64,000 nt of DNA, from contig NZ_JACHWR010000002.1 in the NCBI RefSeq assembly GCF_014191495.1, positions 310,001 through 374,000 on the forward strand. Reading direction: 5' to 3'. The notes below the pieces were generated by a model that made no database searches, was not told the DNA's origin, and was given only the letters and a program-made list of their open reading frames with translations. Of this stretch, positions 53,990 to 62,233 are shown in pieces; position 1 is the first letter of the stretch, and each line of letters starts with the position of its first letter. The position numbers and the translations under genes are program-made. The DNA is from Nocardioides soli. Lineage in GTDB: Bacteria; Actinomycetota; Actinomycetes; Propionibacteriales; Nocardioidaceae.

Positions 53990-54598
53990 GTGAGCACGAC
54001 CCGACGGCGTTCCACCGGATCTCCGACTGGGGTGGCCCGCAAGGAGCTGATCCTGCGCTCCGCGGCGAAGGTGTTCGCCGAGAAGGGCTTCTCCAGCGCC
54101 ACCGTGCGTGACATCGCCGACGAGGCCGACATGCTGTCGGGGAGCCTCTACTACTACTTCGACTCCAAGGAGGCGATGGTCGAGGAGGTGCTGGTCGAGT
54201 ACCTCGACCGGATGGTCCGCGCCTACGGCATCGCCGTGGCGGACGCGAAGGGCTCCACGGACGGCCTCGAGCGGCTGATCGCCCAGGCGCTGCGCGGCCT
54301 CGTCGACAACCGCGAGCACGTCACCATCCTGCAGAACGACTGGCACTACGTCAGGCTGATGAAGGGCATCGTCGACCGCCAGCACCAGATCGAGAAGGTC
54401 TGGCTCGACACGATCCAGAAGGGCATCGACGCCGGGGTCATCCGGTCCGACATCGACGCCCGGATGATGTACCGCACGATCATGGGCGCCATCCAGGCCG
54501 TGATCCGGTGGTTCAACCCGCGTGGACGGGTGAGCATCGACCAGGTCATCACCATCCAGACCGCGATCCTGGTCGACGGGATCCGCGCCGCGGCCTGA
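53990..54598 (+). CDS. TetR-family repressor, KstR2-like
   Basis: The 202-residue regulator has an N-terminal TetR HTH with TVRDIADEADMLSGSLYYYF then DSKEAMVEEVL, almost the same as the recalled HTH of mycobacterial KstR2 (Rv3557c). The C-terminal end has VIRWFNPRGRVSIDQ, where KstR2 has a similar VRW-x-P-GG segment. KstR2 binds AnCAAGnnCTTGnT and is released by a CoA thioester of a steroid ring remnant. Five exact copies of that site lie in this cluster, but none is obvious before this gene, which has TAGGGT at 53945-53950. The GTG start follows AGAAAGG. Confidence 0.85.
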   Translation: MSTTRRRSTGSPTGVARKELILRSAAKVFAEKGFSSATVRDIADEADMLSGSLYYYFDSKEAMVEEVLVEYLDRMVRAYGIAVADAKGSTDGLERLIAQALRGLVDNREHVTILQNDWHYVRLMKGIVDRQHQIEKVWLDTIQKGIDAGVIRSDIDARMMYRTIMGAIQAVIRWFNPRGRVSIDQVITIQTAILVDGIRAAA

Positions 54599-54638
54599 GT
54601 GAACCCGGTCCGCCGGTCCGTCCGGTCCGCGCCGACAT

Positions 54639-54652
54639 AGCAAGCGCTTGCT
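54639..54652. promoter_or_regulatory. KstR2-like operator, site 3
   Basis: AGCAAGCGCTTGCT is a perfect 14-bp palindrome of the AnCAAGnnCTTGnT form, 17 bases before the acyl-CoA dehydrogenase start. Confidence 0.88.
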
Positions 54653-54669
54653 CTACAGAGGAGGATCTC

Positions 54670-55770
54670 GTGCCAGGTCTCGTACCCGACCTGAGCCCGG
54701 AGCTGAGTCCGGTCTTCGCGCGCTTCATGGACCACCGGAGTCCGGTCGACGTCAGCCGGCTCGGCGGCGCCGTGCGCCCCGAGCTGTGGGACGCGCTGGT
54801 CTCCGAGGTCGGCGCCGCCGGGCTGCTCGTCGAGGAGGAGCACGGCGGTCAGGGGGCGACACTCGTCGAGCTCGCCGCGGCCGTCTCCGAGGCGGGACGC
54901 TGCGGGTGGTCCGGCCCGCTCGTCGCGACCGCGGGGGTCGCCGTCGTCCTGCTCGGGCGGGTCGACCCCGATGACGCCAGCGGCCTGCGTCGCGGCATCG
55001 CCGAGGACGGCCGGGTCGTCGTGGCCGCGCTGCACGAGGACGACGCCGGCTCCTCCCTCGACGCCGCCACCGTGGTCCGCGTCGTCGACGGCCGGACGAC
55101 GGCGCGCGGGCGCAAGACCTTCGTCGACAGCGGCACGCACGCCGACGTGCTGCTCCTGCCGGCTGTCGACGCCGACGGTCGACCCGTGCTGGCCAGGGTG
55201 GACGCCGCCGCGCCCGGTGTCGTCGTCGAGGAGATGAGCGCCGTCGACCCCGGTCGCGGGCTGGCGGTCGTCGAGCTGCGGGATGCCGAGGTCGAGGTCG
55301 TCGCGGGCGGCTCCGACGTCCCGGCAGCCCTCCACGACGCGTGGCTCACCGGGGCGCTCCTGGTGGCGGTCGACGCGCTCGGTGCCGCGGGCCGGGCGTT
55401 CGCGCTCGCGCGGGACTACTCCGTGCAGCGCCAGCAGTTCGGCCGCCCGGTCGCGTCGTTCCAGAGCGTCAAGCACAAGCTCGTCGACATGTACGCCGAG
55501 CTGCAGACGGCGTCCGCCGCGATCGCAGCCGCCCTGGGGGCGGCCGCCGAGGGCAGCGCCGACTGGCGCTTCGCGGCGTCCGCCGCGGCGGCGCGGGGCG
55601 GCGACGCGACGATGGCCGTGCTCCGCGAGTCGGTGCAGGTGCACGGCGGGATCGGCTTCACGTGGGAGCACGAGGTCTCCCACCACTTCCGTCGCGTGAC
55701 GGCCGAGCGGGCGCTCTACGGCACGCCAGCGCGGCACCGCGCCCTGGTGGCCATCGAGGTCGGGTTCTGA
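54670..55770 (+). CDS. Acyl-CoA dehydrogenase family protein
   Basis: The 366-residue protein has LLVEEEHGGQGATLVELAAA near residue 55 and a good C-terminal half (YSVQRQQFGRPVASFQSVKH, then VQVHGGIGFTWEHEVSHHF), but the middle lacks the usual FAD-site SEPGAGSD stretch. This reduced type often forms a heteromer with a complete dehydrogenase, as in FadE pairs of steroid degraders. GAGGAGGAT stands before GTG 54670; the open frame back to 54508 overlaps tetR and is not used. The stop overlaps the next ATG (TGATG). Confidence 0.85.
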   Translation: MPGLVPDLSPELSPVFARFMDHRSPVDVSRLGGAVRPELWDALVSEVGAAGLLVEEEHGGQGATLVELAAAVSEAGRCGWSGPLVATAGVAVVLLGRVDPDDASGLRRGIAEDGRVVVAALHEDDAGSSLDAATVVRVVDGRTTARGRKTFVDSGTHADVLLLPAVDADGRPVLARVDAAAPGVVVEEMSAVDPGRGLAVVELRDAEVEVVAGGSDVPAALHDAWLTGALLVAVDALGAAGRAFALARDYSVQRQQFGRPVASFQSVKHKLVDMYAELQTASAAIAAALGAAAEGSADWRFAASAAAARGGDATMAVLRESVQVHGGIGFTWEHEVSHHFRRVTAERALYGTPARHRALVAIEVGF

Positions 55771-56681
55771 TGAGCGACGTCCCGGCACGCGTCGTCCTCC
55801 GCGACGTCGGCCCCCGCGACGGGCTCCAGAACGAGCCGCCGGTCGCGACCGACGGCAAGGTCCGGCTCATCGACGCCCTGGGGACCACCGGACTGACCGA
55901 GATCGAGGCGGTCTCCTACGTGCACCCGCGAGCGATCCCGCAGATGGCCGACGCGGCCGAGGTCTGGGGCGCCGTCGACCGGCGGCCGGAGATCCGCTAC
56001 TCGGCGCTGGTCCCCAACCTGGTCGGAGCGCACCGGGCCCTCGACGCCGGCTTCACCGACATCGAGGTCGTGGTCTCGGCGTCGGCGACCCACAACCTGC
56101 GCAACATCAACCGCTCGTCCGAGGAGTCGCTCGACGCGATCGCCGAGGTCATCGAGGTCGCCCACGCGGCCGGGGCGAGCTGTCAGGTGATCGTCGCGAC
56201 GGCGTTCGGCTGCCCCTACGAGGGCGAGGTGCCCGAGGACCTGGTCGCGTCGTACGCCGCCCGCGCCCATCGCGACGGCGCCGACAGCATCTGCTTCGGC
56301 GACACCACGGGGATGGGCTCGCCGCCCCGGGTCCGGCGGCTGGTCGGCCGGTTCCGGGAGCAGGCGCCGGAGGCCACGCTCGCGCTGCACTTCCACGACA
56401 CCCGGGGCACCGGCATGGCCAACCTGGTCGCCGCGCTCGAGCTGGGCGTCGAGCGCTTCGACGCGAGCGTGGGCGGACTCGGCGGCTGCCCGTACGCCCC
56501 CGGCGCCAGTGGCAACATCGCCACCGAGGAGGCGGTCTACCTCCTCGACGAGCTCGGCGTCGAGACCGGCGTCGACCTCGACCGGCTCCTCGAGGTCGCC
56601 GACCTCGCCCAGCGCCTGGTGGGTCGCGAGCTCCCGTCGCGGGTGCTCAAGGCCGGCCCGCGCACCCGCCTCGCCGTCTGA
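55770..56681 (+). CDS. Hydroxymethylglutaryl-CoA lyase family enzyme
   Basis: The 303-residue TIM-barrel aldolase has the catalytic RDVGPRDGLQNE at the N-terminus, the metal-binding HFHDTRGTGMAN near residue 210 and SVGGLGGCPYAPGASGNIAT with the mobile-loop Cys. These are the residues of HMG-CoA lyase. It would cleave a 3-hydroxy-3-methylacyl-CoA into acetyl-CoA and a ketoacid, which suggests a branched or ring-derived substrate with a tertiary alcohol. It is coupled to the dehydrogenase before it. Confidence 0.9.
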   Translation: MSDVPARVVLRDVGPRDGLQNEPPVATDGKVRLIDALGTTGLTEIEAVSYVHPRAIPQMADAAEVWGAVDRRPEIRYSALVPNLVGAHRALDAGFTDIEVVVSASATHNLRNINRSSEESLDAIAEVIEVAHAAGASCQVIVATAFGCPYEGEVPEDLVASYAARAHRDGADSICFGDTTGMGSPPRVRRLVGRFREQAPEATLALHFHDTRGTGMANLVAALELGVERFDASVGGLGGCPYAPGASGNIATEEAVYLLDELGVETGVDLDRLLEVADLAQRLVGRELPSRVLKAGPRTRLAV

Positions 56682-56719
56682 CGACCCGGCCCCATCTCCC
56701 TTCCCGTCCAGGAGGTTCC

Positions 56720-57571
56720 ATGCCGCTCGACCCCACCTTCATCGGCAGCGCGAGCGAGCCGCGCACGGTCCGCTGGACCACGAAGGAGTCGCTGCTCTAC
56801 GCGCTCGCCGTCGGCGCGGGCCAGGCCGATCCACTGGCCGAGCTGGCCTTCACGACCGAGAACACCGCCGGCACCGAGCAGCAGGTGATCCCCACCTTCG
56901 CGGTGGTGCTGGGGTTCGGCGACGGCATGCCGGAGATCGGCGACTACGACCCGACGCGAGCGGTGCATGCCGAGCAGCAGGTCGAGGTGGCCGGCCCGTT
57001 GCCGCCGGCGGGGGAGGCCGTCGTCACCACGACGGTGACGCAGATGTGGGACAAGGACCCGCACGCCATGGTGTGGACGGAGACCGAGCTGCGGGAGCCA
57101 GGGAGCGAGCGGCTGCTGGCCAGTAGCCGGACCGGCGCGTTCCTCGGCGGCGCGGGCGGGTTCGGCGGGGAGCGCGGACCGACCGCGGCGTGGTCCGCCC
57201 CGGAGCGCGTGCCCGACGTGGAGGTGGAGTTCGCGACCCGGCCCGACCAGGCGCTGCTCTACCGACTGACCGGCGACCGCAACCCGCTCCACTCCGACCC
57301 CGCCTTCGCCGCGCGCGGGGGCTTCGAGCGGCCGATCCTGCACGGCATGTGCACCTACGGCTACGCCGCGCGGCTGCTCGTCAACGAGCTGTGCGGCGGG
57401 GACGCCTCGCGCCTGCGCACGATGTCGGGCCGCTTCACCCGGCCTGTCCTCCCCGGCGACACCCTCCGCCTCCTGGCCTGGCGCGATCCGGACGGCGCCG
57501 ACTTCCGCGTCCTCGCCGCCACCGGCGACCCCGTGCTCGACCGGGGCCGCGTCGTCCTGAGCGGTGGTTGA
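56720..57571 (+). CDS. MaoC-family double hotdog (R)-enoyl-CoA hydratase
   Basis: The 283-residue protein has an N-terminal hotdog half and a C-terminal half with the hydratase 2 motif YRLTGDRNPLHSDPAFA (catalytic Asp and His near residue 190). It would hydrate an enoyl-CoA in the cluster's beta-oxidation path. AGGAGG stands before ATG 56720. The final codons GGT-GGT-TGA lie in a family B-like GGTGGTTGAG, so a repeat may have formed the stop codon. Confidence 0.9.
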   Translation: MPLDPTFIGSASEPRTVRWTTKESLLYALAVGAGQADPLAELAFTTENTAGTEQQVIPTFAVVLGFGDGMPEIGDYDPTRAVHAEQQVEVAGPLPPAGEAVVTTTVTQMWDKDPHAMVWTETELREPGSERLLASSRTGAFLGGAGGFGGERGPTAAWSAPERVPDVEVEFATRPDQALLYRLTGDRNPLHSDPAFAARGGFERPILHGMCTYGYAARLLVNELCGGDASRLRTMSGRFTRPVLPGDTLRLLAWRDPDGADFRVLAATGDPVLDRGRVVLSGG

Positions 57572-57580
57572 GTCCGGTCC

Positions 57581-57900
57581 GGTGGTTTCGAGACGGTTGC
57601 TAGCGCAACCTCCTCAACCACCGTGTTCGGGAGGTCGGTGGGTGAGGTGTGAGGGCCGCCAGGCCCGAGCCGGTCGCGGTGGTTGCGGTGTGAGGGCCGC
57701 CAGGCCCGAGCCTCGAAACCACGACGTCGCCGGCGGGGTCGGCGGTTTCGAGACGGTTGCTAGCGCAACCTCCTCAACCACCGTGTTCGGGAGGTCGGTG
57801 GTTGAGGTGTGAGGGCCGCCAGGCCCGAGCCTCGAAACCACGACGTCGCCGGCGGGCCGGTGGTTTCGAGACGGTTGCTAGCGCAACCTCCTCAACCACC
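57581..57900. repeat. Array of REP-like family B elements
   Basis: Three copies of a palindromic unit starting GGTGGTTTCGAGACGGTTGC and ending CTCAACCACC (about 57581, 57744 and 57859; the first G is altered in one) alternate with two or three units that run GGTTGAGGTGTGAGGGCCGCC to CTCGAAACCAC, separated by spacers GTGTTCGGGAGGTC and GACGTCGCCGGCGG. The core GGTTGC-TAGC-GCAACC is a perfect stem. It lies between the MaoC gene and the binding-protein operon and can form several strong cruciforms. Confidence 0.85.
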
Positions 57901-58025
57901 GTCGTCGCGAACGCTCCAGCGCCTTCGCGCCTCGGCCAGCGTGGCCGTGCCGCGACCCCGTGCCTGCGGAAACGCTCGATTTCCGTCATCGATGGCCATT
58001 GCGTGACGGCCGTCACTGTGCAAAT

Positions 58026-58061
58026 ATCAAGTGCTTGCTTCACTTTAATCAAGCACTTGCT
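58026..58061. promoter_or_regulatory. KstR2-like double operator, sites 4 and 5
   Basis: ATCAAGTGCTTGCT (58026-58039) and ATCAAGCACTTGCT (58048-58061) both match AnCAAGnnCTTGnT exactly. Their centres are 22 bases apart, about two helical turns, so two dimers could bind on one face. They precede the binding-protein gene. Confidence 0.88.
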
Positions 58062-58089
58062 TGATTACCTGCTCATGAAAGGGACGCTT

Positions 58090-59265
58090 GTGTCTCGATC
58101 CATCACCAGTCGGCGGCGGCTCCACGCCCTCGTCGCCATGACCACGGCGGCCATCGTCGTTCTCTCGGGATGCGGCTCCTCGGACGAGGGGAGCGACGGT
58201 GCCACGGAGTACCTGGTCGGGTTCCCGGCCCTCACGTCCGGACCGGCGGCGTTCGCCGGCGTTCCGATCACCGAAGGCGCGAAGCTCGCGGCGAAGGAGA
58301 TCAACGACACCGGCTTCCTCGGGGAGGACGCCACCGTCGAGCTGAAGATCGACGACATCAAGAGCGACCCGGCGCAGGCGATCGCCCTCTACCGGCAGTA
58401 CGTCGCCGACGGAGCGTCCGGCGTGCTGTGCTGCGGTCTGTCCTCCGAGGCGGGTGCGCTGGCGCCGATCATCGAGCAGAGCAAGACGCCGGCGATCGTC
58501 ACCTCGGCGATCCTGGCCGGCCTCGCGAAGCCGCCCTACGTCTACCGTCCGGTGGTCCTGCCGGCCGAGTCGGGCGGGATCTACGACCAGTTCGTCGACA
58601 CGGTCGTCCCGGCCGAGAAGATCAAGACCGTGGTCATGGTCGTCACCTCCGACAACGACGGCATGGTCGGCGACGCCGAGGTGTGGCAGGCGGCGCTCGA
58701 GCGCAACGGCGTCGAGGTCGTGAAGACGATCCAGACCGCGTCGACCGACACCAACTACACGCAGGCGGCGACCGAGATCCAGTCGCTCGACCCCGACGCC
58801 GTGGTGGCCAGCATGCTGGGCACGCCGGCCGCGCTGCTCGCGAAGTCGCTGCGCGAGCGCGACTACGAGAAGCGCATCCTCACCAGCTACGGCGTCGACA
58901 GCGCCGAGCTCTACAAGACCTCCGGCGGCGGCCTGAGGGGCACGCTGTTCGCTGTTCCGTTCCAGGCGGGGTTCACCGACAACGAGATGGCGACGAAGTT
59001 CACCGCGGCGTACGAGAAGGAGTACGGCAAGGAGCCGGACATGTACGGCGCGCAGGGCTACACCGCCATGTGGCTGCTGGCCCAGGGCATCAAGGACGCC
59101 GGCAGCAAGGACGCCGAGGACGTCGCGAAGGCGCTCGAGGCGATCACCTCGCAGGACTCGGTCTACGGCGAGCTGACCTACGAGGGCGGCCAGGCGAGCC
59201 TGAACGCGCCGGGTAGCTACCTCGAGTGGGGCGACGACGGCCAGCTGGTCGAGTGGGCCGGCTGA
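58090..59265 (+). CDS. LivK-type substrate-binding lipoprotein
   Basis: The 391-residue protein has a twin-basic start (MSRSITSRRRLHALVAMTTA), a lipobox ending VLSGC and a type I periplasmic-binding fold (YLVGFPALTSGPAAFAGVPI, then EGAKLAAKEINDTG). GTG at 58090 follows AAAGGGA; ATG at 58075 is an alternative. The family binds branched amino acids but also aromatic and dicarboxylic acids. No Liv permease or ATPase gene is in the window, so it may share another system's channel or act as a sensor. Control by a double operator suggests a central uptake role in the pathway. Confidence 0.88.
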   Translation: MSRSITSRRRLHALVAMTTAAIVVLSGCGSSDEGSDGATEYLVGFPALTSGPAAFAGVPITEGAKLAAKEINDTGFLGEDATVELKIDDIKSDPAQAIALYRQYVADGASGVLCCGLSSEAGALAPIIEQSKTPAIVTSAILAGLAKPPYVYRPVVLPAESGGIYDQFVDTVVPAEKIKTVVMVVTSDNDGMVGDAEVWQAALERNGVEVVKTIQTASTDTNYTQAATEIQSLDPDAVVASMLGTPAALLAKSLRERDYEKRILTSYGVDSAELYKTSGGGLRGTLFAVPFQAGFTDNEMATKFTAAYEKEYGKEPDMYGAQGYTAMWLLAQGIKDAGSKDAEDVAKALEAITSQDSVYGELTYEGGQASLNAPGSYLEWGDDGQLVEWAG

Positions 59266-59293
59266 CGCCGATCTCGTGACGGAGAGGATGTCG

Positions 59294-60106
59294 ATGGACC
59301 TCGGACTCGCGTGCAGCTTCCGGACCACCGGCGGTGACCGACTCGGCCCTGCGCTCGCGCAGGCCGGGCGGGCCGCCGAGGATCTGGGCTTCGCGTCCTG
59401 GTGGGCCGCTGGCGACCGCGAGGTCGCGGCGGACCGGTCCCACGACCCGACTCTCGGGCTGCAGTGCGTGGCCCGGGAGACGACGGTGATCCGGCTCGGC
59501 TACTCCGGAGACCTCCTCTCCACCGAGGTGGCGGCGGTCCGCGCGAAGCGGATCGCCAGCCTCGACTGGTTCGGTCGCGGACGGGTGGAGCTGGGTCTCG
59601 ACCTGGCCCGCCCGCCCGCGGCGCTGGCCGACCCGTTCCGCCCGGTCGACGACCACGTCGGACTGGCCGTGGACCGGCTCGCCGCGATGCGTCAGCTCTG
59701 GACCCAGCGCCGGGCCACGCACGAGGGGGAGCACGTCTCCTTCGCCGGAGCGATCGCGCTCCCCAAGCCGGTCGGGGACCGGGTGCCGGCGACCCATCTG
59801 CGCGCGACGACGCCCGACGTGCTGGAGCGGTACGTCGCGGCCTGCGGCGCCCCGCACGGGTGGCTGGCCTGGCTCGAGACGCCGGGCGAGCTGGTGGCCG
59901 GCGTCGAGGCGCTCACCCAGGTGCTCGGCGAGGCGGCCGACGACGTACGTCGCACCTGGTTCGTCCGCGCCGCCGACCTGGCCGCCTCGCGCGACGCCGT
60001 GGCCGGCCTGCAGGTGCGGGTCGACGAGGTCGTGGCCTACGTCGACCACGTGCCCACGCCCACCGAGCTGACCGAGCTGGCCGGGCTCGCGGGGCTGGTG
60101 GCCTGA
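59294..60106 (+). CDS. Luciferase-like oxidoreductase, short form
   Basis: The 270-residue protein begins MDLGLACSFRTTGGDRLGPA and has DLGFASWWAAGDREVAADRS and VIRLGYSGDLLSTEVAAVRA, the luciferase-like barrel pattern in a reduced length. ATG at 59294 has GGAGAGG six bases before it; in-frame starts at 59276 and 59288 are less likely. It lies one base before the next luciferase-like gene, so the two may form a heteromer, as LuxA and LuxB do. Confidence 0.8.
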   Translation: MDLGLACSFRTTGGDRLGPALAQAGRAAEDLGFASWWAAGDREVAADRSHDPTLGLQCVARETTVIRLGYSGDLLSTEVAAVRAKRIASLDWFGRGRVELGLDLARPPAALADPFRPVDDHVGLAVDRLAAMRQLWTQRRATHEGEHVSFAGAIALPKPVGDRVPATHLRATTPDVLERYVAACGAPHGWLAWLETPGELVAGVEALTQVLGEAADDVRRTWFVRAADLAASRDAVAGLQVRVDEVVAYVDHVPTPTELTELAGLAGLVA

Positions 60107-60107
60107 C

Positions 60108-61031
60108 ATGACCGTGACGAGCAAGCAGGGAGTGCCGGTGGAGATCGGTCTGGTCGACCTGTTCGACGGCTCCGTCGAGCGGGACACGGGATTCATGGCG
60201 GCCTTCGGTCGGACCGCCGAGCGGCTCGGCTTCTCGGGCATCTGGCTGCCCGAGCACATCATGTTCTTCGACGAGTACACCTCGGCGTACCCGTATCCGG
60301 AGGCGCCGTCGGCCGACGACCCCGACCGCGTGGAGCGGCACAACAAGACCGTCGACGGCAAGCCGCGGGTCGAGGCGGCCGCGGACCAGGGCCTGCTCGA
60401 CGTGCTGCAGGCGGCCGCCGAGGTGTGCCACGCCACGACCCGGCTGCGGATCGGCAGCTCCGTGCTGCTGCTGCCGCTGCGCAACCCGCGGATGCTCGCG
60501 CGTGAGCTGATGACGCTCGGCGAGCTGACCGACGGCCGCTTCGACCTCGGTGTCGGCGTGGGCTGGTCGGCCGAGGAGTTCGCCGCCTGCGAGACCGACT
60601 TCAAGACCCGCGGCCGGCGCTGCGGCGACGACCTGGCCGAGCTCGGTCGGCTCTGGGAGGACGCCGCCGAGATCTACCCCGAGCGGCCCCCGGCGCTGCC
60701 GCGGATGCTGGTCGGCGGTCACTCCGCCGCGGCGCTGCGGCGGGCGGCCGAGGTGGCGACCGGCTGGTACCCGTGGAACCTCACGATGCCGCAGTTCGCC
60801 GAACACCACGCGACATACGGCGAGCTGCTCGACGCGGCCGGCCGCGACCGCGCCGACCAGCACGTGGTGGCCGGGCTCCGGTTCACCGGCGACTTCGCCG
60901 CGCTGCCCGACATCGTCGCCCGGTACGCCGAGATCGGCGCCGACGGCGTGAACATCTCGCTGCGGATGGAGGTCGACAGCTACGCCGACACCATGGCCGC
61001 GGTCGCCGACGCCCTGGAGCTGGCGGCGTGA
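60108..61031 (+). CDS. Luciferase-like oxidoreductase (F420-type, TIGR03619-like)
   Basis: The 307-residue protein has LGFSGIWLPEHIMFFDEYTS, LRIGSSVLLLPLRNPRMLAR, ELTDGRFDLGVGVGWSAEEF and PRMLVGGHSAAALRRAAEVA, the recalled features of the TIGR03619 F420-dependent subfamily. It is closely packed between two pathway genes: one base after the shorter luciferase-like gene, and GTGA overlap with the following dehydrogenase. A redox step on a cyclic or terpenoid-like intermediate is plausible. Confidence 0.88.
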   Translation: MTVTSKQGVPVEIGLVDLFDGSVERDTGFMAAFGRTAERLGFSGIWLPEHIMFFDEYTSAYPYPEAPSADDPDRVERHNKTVDGKPRVEAAADQGLLDVLQAAAEVCHATTRLRIGSSVLLLPLRNPRMLARELMTLGELTDGRFDLGVGVGWSAEEFAACETDFKTRGRRCGDDLAELGRLWEDAAEIYPERPPALPRMLVGGHSAAALRRAAEVATGWYPWNLTMPQFAEHHATYGELLDAAGRDRADQHVVAGLRFTGDFAALPDIVARYAEIGADGVNISLRMEVDSYADTMAAVADALELAA

Positions 61032-62233
61032 GCATGAGCGTGACCGACGTCGAGGTCGAGGAGTTCCGCGCGGAGGTGCGGGCCTGGCTGGCCGAGCACG
61101 TGCCCGCCGAGCCGCTGCCGTCGTGGACCGAGCGCGCGGGGTTCGACCTGCACCGAGACTGGGAGCGGACCCTGTTCGAGGGTGGGTACGCCGCCGTCGA
61201 CTGGCCGGCCGAGTACGGCGGCCGGGACGCCGGCCTACGCCGTTCGATCGCCTTCGCTGAGGAGTACTACCGCGCGGGGGCGCCGGAGCGGATCAACATG
61301 GGCGGGCTCTACCTGCTCGGACCGGTGCTCATGCAGTACGGCACCCCCGAGCAGTGCGCGCGCTGGATCCCGGACCTGCTGGCCTGCCGGACCATCTGGT
61401 GCCAGGGCTTCTCCGAGCCCGGCTCCGGCTCGGACCTCGCGTCGCTGCGGACCCGCGCCGAGCGCGACGGCGACCACTTCGTCGTCAACGGCCAGAAGAT
61501 CTGGACGTCGATGGGCGGCTTCGCCGACTGGATCTTCGCGCTGGTGCGCACCGACCCCGAGGCGGGGCGCAGGCGCAAGCACGACGGCATCACGTTCCTC
61601 TGCATCGACCTGCGCTCGCCCGGGGTCGAGGTGCGGCCGCTCACGATGGTCGACGGCACGAGGGGCTTCGCGGAGGTCTTCTTCACCGACGTCCGGGTGC
61701 CGGTCGAGAACGTCGTGGGCGAGGTCGACCGGGGCTGGGCGGTCGCGATGTCCACGCTCGGCTTCGAGCGGGGCGCGGTGTTCGGCGACCACGCCAAGTT
61801 CTCCAACGACGTCGCGTCGCTCGCGGCACTGGTCTCCGCGCGCGGCCTGGCCGACGACGAGGCCGCGCTCGACGAGCTCGGGCGGGTGCTGGTGCAGACC
61901 GAGGTCTACCGCGCGAACGTCTACCGGCTCGCGGCGCTCGCCGAGGCGGGCGGCAATCTGGACAGCACCGCGAGCATCAACAAGATCTTCTGGACCCAGA
62001 TGCAGCACGACATCTTCGACACCGGCCTGCGCCTGATGCAGGAGGACGGTGCCGTCGTCGGCGACCCGGGAGCCCTGCCCGGCGCCGACGACCCGACCCT
62101 CCGGGCGTGGTCCGAGTGGCACCACCGCTACTGGTACGCCCGGGCCGCGATGATCTTCGGAGGGACGAACGAGATCCAGCGCAACATCGTGAGTGAACGC
62201 GTGCTCGGACTGCCGATGGAGCCTCGACGCTGA
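61028..62233 (+). CDS. Acyl-CoA dehydrogenase, complete subunit
   Basis: The 401-residue flavoprotein has WPAEYGGRDAGLRRSIAFAE, CQGFSEPGSGSDLASLRTRA, VNGQKIWTSMGGFADWIFAL and GGTNEIQRNIVSERVLGLP, all parts of a full acyl-CoA dehydrogenase. GTG at 61028 overlaps the upstream stop (GTGA); ATG at 61034 is an alternative. It is directly followed by a reduced dehydrogenase, making a typical pair for an alpha2-beta2 enzyme as in cholesterol degradation. Electrons would go to EtfAB. Confidence 0.92.
   Translation: MSMSVTDVEVEEFRAEVRAWLAEHVPAEPLPSWTERAGFDLHRDWERTLFEGGYAAVDWPAEYGGRDAGLRRSIAFAEEYYRAGAPERINMGGLYLLGPVLMQYGTPEQCARWIPDLLACRTIWCQGFSEPGSGSDLASLRTRAERDGDHFVVNGQKIWTSMGGFADWIFALVRTDPEAGRRRKHDGITFLCIDLRSPGVEVRPLTMVDGTRGFAEVFFTDVRVPVENVVGEVDRGWAVAMSTLGFERGAVFGDHAKFSNDVASLAALVSARGLADDEAALDELGRVLVQTEVYRANVYRLAALAEAGGNLDSTASINKIFWTQMQHDIFDTGLRLMQEDGAVVGDPGALPGADDPTLRAWSEWHHRYWYARAAMIFGGTNEIQRNIVSERVLGLPMEPRR

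Noticed and set aside
57581..57900. Possible CRISPR array
   Set aside because: Units are long palindromes in two alternating types with repeated, identical spacers, and there are no cas genes. They are REP-like elements.
57757..58089. N-terminal extension of the LivK-type gene through the repeat array
   Set aside because: The extension encodes repeat sequence and the double operator. The lipoprotein signal begins only after GTG 58090 or ATG 58075.
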